Below are positions 58,248-64,000 of a stretch of DNA of 64,000 nt, one piece after another. The stretch covers positions 1-64,000 of the forward strand of contig CALUJL010000002.1 in assembly GCA_944320955.1 (NCBI GenBank), in the 5' to 3' direction. The notes under the pieces were generated by a model that made no database searches, was not told the DNA's origin, and saw only the letters and a program-made list of their open reading frames with translations. Position numbers and translations under genes: made by a program. Position 1 is the first letter of the stretch, and each line of letters starts with the position of its first letter. Source of the DNA: an uncultured Bacteroidaceae bacterium. GTDB lineage: Bacteria > Bacteroidota > Bacteroidia > Bacteroidales > Bacteroidaceae.

Positions 58248-59561
58248 ATGAGTAACTTAGTAGCAATTGTGGGACGTCCCAATGTCGGAAAGTCTACCCT
58301 GTTCAACCGCCTGACGCAAACCCGGCAGGCCATTGTGGCAGAGCAAGCCGGCACTACCCGCGACCGCCAGTATGGCAAGTTGGAGTGGGGAGGAATGGAA
58401 TTCTCGCTGGTCGATACCGGCGGATGGGTCGTCAATTCCGACGACATCTTCGAAGAAGAAATCCGCAAGCAAGTGCTTCTGGCTGTAGAGGAAGCCGATG
58501 TGATATTGTTTGTGGTCGATATGTTGGGAGGCGTTACCGATTTGGACCAAGACGTGGCCGATATTTTGCGGCGGCAGAAGAAACCTGTTCTGTTGGTCAG
58601 CAACAAGGCGGACAACAACGAGCAACTCTATCTTTCGGCCGAGTTCTATTCGCTTGGGCTGGGCGACCCTTTCTGCATTTCGGCCCTCTCCGGCAGCGGA
58701 ACGGGCGACTTGCTGGATGCCGTAGTGGCACGTCTTTCCCGGAAAACGGAGGAGACTATCGACGAGGATATTCCCCGTTTTACGGTAGTGGGGCGTCCGA
58801 ATGTCGGGAAGTCTTCGATTATCAATGCTTTCCTCGGTGAATCGCGGAATATCGTTACGGAAATTGCCGGGACTACCCGCGATTCTATCTATACGCGCTA
58901 CAACAAGTTCGGCTTCGACTTCTACTTGGTCGATACGGCGGGTATCCGCCGGAAAAAGAAGGTGGTGGAAGACCTGGAATACTATTCCGTGATCCGGAGT
59001 ATCCGCTCCATCGAAGGGAGCGACGTCTGCATCCTCATGCTCGACGCTACCCGGGGAGTGGAAATGCAGGACGTGAATATCTACCAACTGATTCAGAAAA
59101 ACCGGAAAGGACTGGTCGTTGTGGTCAACAAGTGGGACCTCGTGGAAGGAAAGTCGAACAAGGTGATGGACGAATACATAGCGGCCATCCGCGAGCGCTT
59201 CGCTCCTTTTGTGGATTTCCCCATACTTTTCGTGAGTGCGCTGACCAAGCAGCGTATTTTCAAGGTGCTGGAGGCCGCGATGGCTGTATATCAACACCGC
59301 TCCATACGTATCCCGACTGCACAACTCAATGCCGAGATGCTTCCTCTCATAGAGGCTTATCCGCCTCCCTCCAACAAGGGAAAATACATCAAGATAAAGT
59401 ATGTGACCCAACTGCCCAATACGCAGATTCCTTCTTTCGTATTCTTTGCCAATTTGCCGCAGTACGTGAAAGAGCCGTATAAGCGCTTTCTGGAAAACAA
59501 GATGCGGGAGAAGTGGGAATTGTCCGGTACCCCGGTCAATATCTTCATCCGTCAGAAATAG
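58248..59561 (+). CDS. der: GTPase Der (EngA)
   Basis: The 437-residue protein has two GTPase domains in tandem: [14 protein letters not shown] with DTGGW and SNKADN, then [16 protein letters not shown] with DTAGI and VNKWDLV, and the C-terminal KH-like domain ([16 protein letters not shown]). It acts in 50S subunit assembly. Length and order after era are standard for Bacteroidales. Confidence 0.97.
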   Translation: MSNLVAIVGRPNVGKSTLFNRLTQTRQAIVAEQAGTTRDRQYGKLEWGGMEFSLVDTGGWVVNSDDIFEEEIRKQVLLAVEEADVILFVVDMLGGVTDLDQDVADILRRQKKPVLLVSNKADNNEQLYLSAEFYSLGLGDPFCISALSGSGTGDLLDAVVARLSRKTEETIDEDIPRFTVVGRPNVGKSSIINAFLGESRNIVTEIAGTTRDSIYTRYNKFGFDFYLVDTAGIRRKKKVVEDLEYYSVIRSIRSIEGSDVCILMLDATRGVEMQDVNIYQLIQKNRKGLVVVVNKWDLVEGKSNKVMDEYIAAIRERFAPFVDFPILFVSALTKQRIFKVLEAAMAVYQHRSIRIPTAQLNAEMLPLIEAYPPPSNKGKYIKIKYVTQLPNTQIPSFVFFANLPQYVKEPYKRFLENKMREKWELSGTPVNIFIRQK

Positions 59562-59566
59562 ACAGC

Positions 59567-59604
59567 GCGGGAGAGTCCGGACCGATTGTAGGGCACTTTC
59601 CCGC
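59567..59604 (+). terminator. Stem-loop after der
   Basis: GCGGGAGAGT/ACTTTCCCGC (59567-59576, 59595-59604), one G-T pair, just after the der stop. No U-run follows, so efficiency is uncertain. Confidence 0.45.
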
Positions 59605-59704
59605 ATGTTCCCGGCATAAGTCTGCTATTAACTCCTGCCGTGGCGGAAGACAACCGTTGCGGTAGGAATTTTTTGTGTCCGGGCGAGGGTGCAGACGGGG
59701 AGTC

Positions 59705-61222
59705 TCAGCGTATCGAGTCCTTGCGGGCACTTTGTCCCTTGGGCAGGGCGGTGAGGCGGAACAGGTAGAACACTTCGGCCAGGGCGGCAGGTTCCTTGGG
59801 CCGGGGGAGCACTTGTTTCAGCTGGTAGAGGGAGTCGAGCCCCTTGAAGCGGCTGGTGAATTGTTTGATCTGGATGCCTCCGGTTACGAAGTAGAGGGGC
59901 TTTCCCGAAGTCGTGTCGCACCATTGCTCCAGCGCCATCCGCTTGTCCAGGTCGTGCGGCGCATAGAGCGGCACAGGCTTGCCGGTCGAGACGGAAAAAT
60001 AGTTGAATCCGGGCGCATAGGCACTGATGACTTTCCCCATGTTGTCCACCGCAATCCGTTCGCCGGGCGGCAGGTGCTGCTCCAGCCAGGCAGCCATTTC
60101 CTTGACGTTCGTATAGGGTTGGGACAGGTCGGCCACGGCCTGCGGCAGGCGATATGTGCTGAAGAGGGCTATCAGCCCCAGCGCCAGTTGCGGAATGCGG
60201 TCTTCGCTGCGCAAAATCCAGAAGGCGAATATCAGGACATACATGATCAGGTACGGCCGTTGCAGGTTCATTCCGTAGAGCGAGGTGGAGAAATAGATTT
60301 GCCACCCTATGGCTCCCAGCAGGAGCAGCGGGATGCGCGGGTTGTAGCCCTTGCGGTAGCGGATGACGAATGCGGTCAGGAGCAGCAGGAAGAGCACATT
60401 CGTCAGTGTTTCCATGAAAGGGGATTTGCCGGATTGTATGGTGCCGCTGATGTGGTCCCACGTATTGTCGAGCGTGAAGTAGCGGTGTGTGGCTCCCACG
60501 TCGGCAGTCAGGGCGGGGAGGACCTGCAGGAAAGCCCCCACGACGAACAGCACCGTCAGCAGGGGGGGCAGCAGCGATTTCCACCGTTCCCGTGCGCTTC
60601 GTCCCCGCCAAGGCAGGATGACGTAGTCGAAGACGTAGAGGGCGAACAGCATGCCCACCATGCCTTCCATGTAGGCATGCGTATGGGCCAGCAGTCCGAG
60701 CAGGAGGCAGTAGGCGTAATGCCCGCGTCCGGAGGAAAGGCGTTCGTAGCAGATGGCCGAAAGGAAGAGAATAGGAGGTATCAGCGCATAGCACCGGGCG
60801 ACGACCGGGAAGTAATAAAGCATGGGGAAGGAGAGCAGCAGCAGAAACTTCACCCAGCCGTAAAACGGCGACCGGAACAGCAGCAGCCAAGCCGCGAAGA
60901 GCATCAGCGCCCAGCTCAGCAGGCCCATCCAGACCAGTCCCGCCCCGGCGGAGGTGAAAACCTTCAGCATCAGCGACCAGAGGGCGAAGTGCCCTTCGTA
61001 GCGCATCTGGTAGAAAATCCCCGGAATGTCCAGCTCCCGGGCGATGAGCCATGCCTGCAGTTCGTCGCGCCACGGCTCATGATGCCACACGCAGCACAGC
61101 GTGAAAGCGGCGTAAGCCACCCACAGGAGCGAGAGCCACGCCGTGCGGTGGCGGGAGAAGAGGCAGGCATAGCGTGCGCCTGCCCATCGGAAGAAACGTT
61201 TCAGTTGCGCGGCTTGTTTCAT
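59705..61222 (-). CDS. GT-C-type membrane glycosyltransferase-like protein
   Basis: The 505-residue protein has about ten membrane segments in the first 400 residues. An acidic pair in the first periplasmic loop (HEPWRDELQAWLIAREL, near residues 47-64) fits the catalytic Asp/Glu region of ArnT/PMT-like GT-C transferases, and ARCYALIPPILFLSA follows. The C-terminal 110 residues are soluble (TNVKEMAAWLEQHLPPGERIAVDN, YFVTGGIQIKQF). It would transfer a sugar from a lipid carrier to an unknown acceptor. It is last in the operon with the TlpA-like and oxidoreductase genes (10-base gap). Confidence 0.7.
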   Translation of the reverse strand: MKQAAQLKRFFRWAGARYACLFSRHRTAWLSLLWVAYAAFTLCCVWHHEPWRDELQAWLIARELDIPGIFYQMRYEGHFALWSLMLKVFTSAGAGLVWMGLLSWALMLFAAWLLLFRSPFYGWVKFLLLLSFPMLYYFPVVARCYALIPPILFLSAICYERLSSGRGHYAYCLLLGLLAHTHAYMEGMVGMLFALYVFDYVILPWRGRSARERWKSLLPPLLTVLFVVGAFLQVLPALTADVGATHRYFTLDNTWDHISGTIQSGKSPFMETLTNVLFLLLLTAFVIRYRKGYNPRIPLLLLGAIGWQIYFSTSLYGMNLQRPYLIMYVLIFAFWILRSEDRIPQLALGLIALFSTYRLPQAVADLSQPYTNVKEMAAWLEQHLPPGERIAVDNMGKVISAYAPGFNYFSVSTGKPVPLYAPHDLDKRMALEQWCDTTSGKPLYFVTGGIQIKQFTSRFKGLDSLYQLKQVLPRPKEPAALAEVFYLFRLTALPKGQSARKDSIR

Positions 61223-61232
61223 GACGAGGACG

Positions 61233-62864
61233 TTATTTCAGTTTATCGGCCAACACTTTGCGTACTTCTTCGGCCGTGGGGTTGACGAGAAGTATTGTCC
61301 CGTCGCGGTCGATGAGCCACGTTTTTCCCCCGGCATTGCCGGCTCCCAGGCGTTCCCATACGCCGTAGCGGTCGTCCAGGTCTACCAGCGACGGCCAGGG
61401 GTAGCCGTCCGCCGCCATGGCGGCCTGCATGGCTTGTGTATTGCCCCTCTCGCGGGCCACGGCCACTACGCCGAATCCTTTGTCCTTATATGCCTCGTAG
61501 ACCGGGATCATTTCCTTCGAGTGGCGGCGGCATGGGCCGCACCACGAAGCCCACAGGTCGAGAAATACGATTTTGCCCTGCCGCAAATCGGAAAAAGCGC
61601 AAGGGGTTCCGTCCAAATCCGCTGCCGCAAATTCGAGCGCGCGGCTGCCCGGACGGTCCATGGTCAAGGAGGCGATGAGCGTCCGGGCTTTCGTTGTATA
61701 AGGATGGTGCGGGTATAGGCCCTCGTAGTGCCGGGCGAGTTGCAGGAGTGTGTCGGAGATGTGTGCCGTTTGCCTGTTGTGAAGTCTCTGGATGTCCTGC
61801 AGCAGGAAGAAATAGCCCGGCAGTGTCCCGGCTTGTTGCGCATAGGCCGTCTGGGCACTGTCCGATTCTTCCATGAATCTCCGGTAGCGTTCTTCCGTCT
61901 CCCGGCCTATGGGCGTGAGTTCCTCTCCGGCTTCTTGCAGTTTGCGGGCCTGCCCGGCCAGTGCGCGCAGCAGGGAGTCGTTGTCCGTGGCGTGCATGGC
62001 TCTCATGATTTCCGTAGCTTCCGGCGACAGATAGGCGCCCCGCTCCATCAGCGAGTCGCGCAGTGTTTCGAGTTGGTGCTGGTAGTCCGGCCGGTAATAG
62101 TAGAGCTGTGCGAAGTCGCGGTTGAGTGCTCCGCCGTCGATTCGTGTGGCCTCGAATGCCGAAAGGTCCAGGGAAATCCGCACGGTGCCTGCCTCGGCAA
62201 AGAAGGGATATGCGAAACCTCCCTCGTAGGCTGTCGGCCAGTCCATCAGTTCGTAGGCCATTTCGGCATTTGAGTAAAGGTCGTAGGAGAAATGCCCGTC
62301 CTCCACCGGTATCTGGACCGGCATCCGGATCCGTAGGTCTGCGCCGTATTCTTGCAGCAGGAGCAGTGTGTTTCGTTTTTCGCCCTTCAGGGAGCCTTCG
62401 ATGTGGCAGTGTATCCTGCCGTCAGGTTCTGCGGGATGGAGTACGATGCCCCGCAACTGCAGGGCATCGTCTGCCTCACTTTCCATAAAATCAAAACAGT
62501 CGTCGGCCGTATCGAGCGGTTCAAAATAAAGCGTGAAAGGCAACATGCCCGTTTCGGGCACAATCTTCTTCTCGCCCGGCACAATGCCTTCAGCCCGGAG
62601 CAGGCGGTACTCCTTTTTTGTCGACAGCCCCTTCAGAAAACTCTCGGGGCTGATATGGGCAACATTACCCGGACTGTCATAAGATCTAAGCTCCAGGGCG
62701 GTCCACTGCGGACTGCATGTCACTCGCGAAAGATAAAGCGAAAAGGTACATTTTCCCGTAACCTGAGGGCAATCTACCGTCAGCGCTTCCTGCGCTACGG
62801 CGGGGGAAACCACCGCCCACAGCAACGCAACTGTAAAAAAGGCTATGGCTTTATGAGGTTTCAT
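61233..62864 (-). CDS. TlpA-like thioredoxin-fold protein
   Basis: The 543-residue protein has a signal peptide (SPAVAQ), an N-terminal part of uncertain fold, a DUF4369-like beta domain (GRIHCHIEGSLKGEKRNTLLL, DGHFSYDL), a long helical region (260-410) and a C-terminal thioredoxin domain with FLDLWASWCGPCRRHSKEM (near residue 445), GFGVVAVARERGN and the cis-Pro-like GGKTWLIDRDGTI. Such proteins are periplasmic thiol reductants in Bacteroidetes. The 350 residues before the thioredoxin domain are longer than in most relatives. It lies 14 bases after the oxidoreductase gene. Confidence 0.82.
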   Translation of the reverse strand: MKPHKAIAFFTVALLWAVVSPAVAQEALTVDCPQVTGKCTFSLYLSRVTCSPQWTALELRSYDSPGNVAHISPESFLKGLSTKKEYRLLRAEGIVPGEKKIVPETGMLPFTLYFEPLDTADDCFDFMESEADDALQLRGIVLHPAEPDGRIHCHIEGSLKGEKRNTLLLLQEYGADLRIRMPVQIPVEDGHFSYDLYSNAEMAYELMDWPTAYEGGFAYPFFAEAGTVRISLDLSAFEATRIDGGALNRDFAQLYYYRPDYQHQLETLRDSLMERGAYLSPEATEIMRAMHATDNDSLLRALAGQARKLQEAGEELTPIGRETEERYRRFMEESDSAQTAYAQQAGTLPGYFFLLQDIQRLHNRQTAHISDTLLQLARHYEGLYPHHPYTTKARTLIASLTMDRPGSRALEFAAADLDGTPCAFSDLRQGKIVFLDLWASWCGPCRRHSKEMIPVYEAYKDKGFGVVAVARERGNTQAMQAAMAADGYPWPSLVDLDDRYGVWERLGAGNAGGKTWLIDRDGTILLVNPTAEEVRKVLADKLK

Positions 62865-62878
62865 ACTTCTGTTTGGGG

Positions 62879-64000
62879 TCAGTTACTCTTCGTTTCGTGA
62901 TATTCTTCTTCGGTATTCACGGCCCAGATGTTCTCTTTCGTGCGGATTCCGGCAGCCAGGTTGTCCACGGCCTCCATGGCCGTCAGCATGGAGTGGTCCA
63001 TATTATTATAGCGGTGCTGCCCGTTTCGGCCCACGCAATAGAGGTTTTCTATGGAGTCGAGGAACTTTTTCACCTTGTCCAGCTCGTAGTATGTCCCGAA
63101 GTAGGAGGGATAGGCCTTGCGGATGCGTATGCGGCAGGCGTCGCGCACGGAACTGCGCTTCACGATGCCTATCTTTTCCAGCTCGCCGATGGCCATCTCG
63201 ATGAATTCCTTGTCGCTCATTGTCCAGAGCTCGTCGCCCTCGGTGCAGAAGTATTCCAGCCCGATCCACATAGTGCCCCGGTAGTCCTTCACCAGATAGG
63301 GCGACCAGTTGTTGAAGACCTGCAGGCGGCCTATCTTCACGTCGCGTTCCTGTATGTAGATCCACGTGTCCGGCACGCGTCCGGCGTAGGTCTTGATGTC
63401 CGTCTCGTTGGTGATTTCCAGTTTGTCCACCAGCAGTCCCACGGTGATGAAGTCGCGGTAGGGCAGCCCCTCGGCCACGCGCTTCACGTCTTCCGGCACC
63501 TCCGTCCCGCGCAGGGCACGCACCAAGTCCTTCAGCGGCATGGAGGAGAAGAAGTAGTCGCACGGCTCGCGGCGGAGTTCCCCCTGCGGGGTGCGTATGC
63601 CGGCGGCCACCACCCGGTTGCCTTCTACGTACACTTCCTCCACGGCGGTCTGCATCACTACCTCGCCGCCCCGCTTCTTTACGTCGTCGGCTACCGTCTC
63701 CCACAGTTGTCCGGGGCCGTATTTCGGGTAGAAGAACTGCTCGATGAGCGATGTCTCCACCCGGTTCGGGTCGGAAGCCTTGCTGCTTTGGAAACTCTTG
63801 CGCAACATGTCTTTCAGAATGGCGAAGACCGACAGCCCCTTCACGCGCTGCGAGCCCCAGTCGGCGCCGAGTTTCGAGGGATGTACGCCCCAGACTTTCG
63901 TCGTGTAGTCTTCGAAAAACATGCGGTAGAGCGGCCGTCCGAAGCGGTTGATATAGAAGTTTTCGAGCGACGTTTCCGGCTTTTTGACCATCGTGGAGCA
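62879..64000 (-). CDS. FAD-dependent oxidoreductase, UDP-galactopyranose mutase/amine-oxidase type (N-terminus outside window)
   Basis: The frame is open to the window edge (373 residues seen), so the dinucleotide-binding N-terminus is missing. The visible part has RPLYRMFFEDYTTKVWGVHPSKL and FFYPKYGPGQLWETVADDVKKRGGEVVM, followed by GEYFCTEGDELWTM-like and GRNGQHRYNNMDHSMLTAMEAV, the C-terminal FAD-contact region. These are features of NAD(P)-binding amine-oxidase-like proteins related to UDP-galactopyranose mutase and protoporphyrinogen oxidase. Its place before a GT-C transferase suggests work on surface sugar precursors, but this is an inference. Confidence 0.75.
   Translation of the reverse strand, partial: CSTMVKKPETSLENFYINRFGRPLYRMFFEDYTTKVWGVHPSKLGADWGSQRVKGLSVFAILKDMLRKSFQSSKASDPNRVETSLIEQFFYPKYGPGQLWETVADDVKKRGGEVVMQTAVEEVYVEGNRVVAAGIRTPQGELRREPCDYFFSSMPLKDLVRALRGTEVPEDVKRVAEGLPYRDFITVGLLVDKLEITNETDIKTYAGRVPDTWIYIQERDVKIGRLQVFNNWSPYLVKDYRGTMWIGLEYFCTEGDELWTMSDKEFIEMAIGELEKIGIVKRSSVRDACRIRIRKAYPSYFGTYYELDKVKKFLDSIENLYCVGRNGQHRYNNMDHSMLTAMEAVDNLAAGIRTKENIWAVNTEEEYHETKSN

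Noticed and set aside
60552..60558. G7 run in the GT-C gene as a phase-variation tract
   Set aside because: The gene is intact and in frame through the run; one run of seven alone is weak evidence.
59675..61285. 536-residue plus-strand frame opposite the GT-C gene
   Set aside because: Gln/Glu/Arg-rich without domain features; the minus-strand frame has regular membrane helices and operon spacing.

Overview
The window is chromosomal DNA of a fairly GC-rich member of the order Bacteroidales (Bacteroidetes). Signs of this are the gene orders recQ-guaB-peptidylprolyl isomerases-ostA-mutL and yceD-rpmF-fabH-era-der, the TAnnTTTG-type promoter motifs, lipoproteins with SSED-type starts after the lipobox cysteine, a Por-secretion-like C-terminal domain, GH127/GH43 arabinosidases and an AraC-type regulator. 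Genus cannot be fixed from the sequence alone.

Layout. 1-1646: the end of a DinD homologue followed by a DUF262-HNH nuclease, probably the edge of a defence or restriction locus. 1869-12389: housekeeping block with recQ, guaB, two secreted parvulin-type isomerases (the second SurA-like), an OstA/LptA-like protein and mutL. 12.4-22.1 kb: an accessory island, all on the minus strand. It holds five genes (six domains) of a secreted protein family I do not recognise, two cassette-like lipoprotein genes with nearly identical leaders and signal regions but different C-terminal parts, an O-antigen-ligase/TPR membrane protein and a broken copy of its start, a 34-residue secreted micro-ORF coupled by an ATGA overlap, two remnants of Fic toxin genes, and a discoidin-like lipoprotein that is frame-shifted at a G7 tract near its start. 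22.4-30.3 kb: AraC regulator, copper ATPase and copper-binding protein, queF, dnaX, divIC. 30.3-34.8 kb: cysK, a thioredoxin-like protein, four tRNA genes, nspC, rlmH.

34.9-55.2 kb: a glycan-related stretch interrupted by core genes: a multidomain clan GH-A-like hydrolase with a sorting tail, thioredoxin and small proteins, a large GH127, dnaA, the iorA-iorB-paaK operon for aromatic 2-oxoacids, a GH43-GH127 pair for arabinose-containing plant glycans, and a histidine kinase. 55.3-59.6 kb: yceD-rpmF-fabH-era-der. 59.7-64.0 kb: minus-strand operon of an FAD oxidoreductase (cut by the window end), a TlpA-like thioredoxin and a GT-C-type membrane glycosyltransferase.

The most unusual signals are the secreted-protein island (12.4-22.1 kb) and a family of tandem repeats with an exact 22-nt period found in at least five intergenic regions (15.0, 29.4, 43.0, 45.0 and 48.9 kb), several of them directly upstream of predicted promoters. 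All promoter, terminator and function calls were made by reading the sequence; no database search was run.
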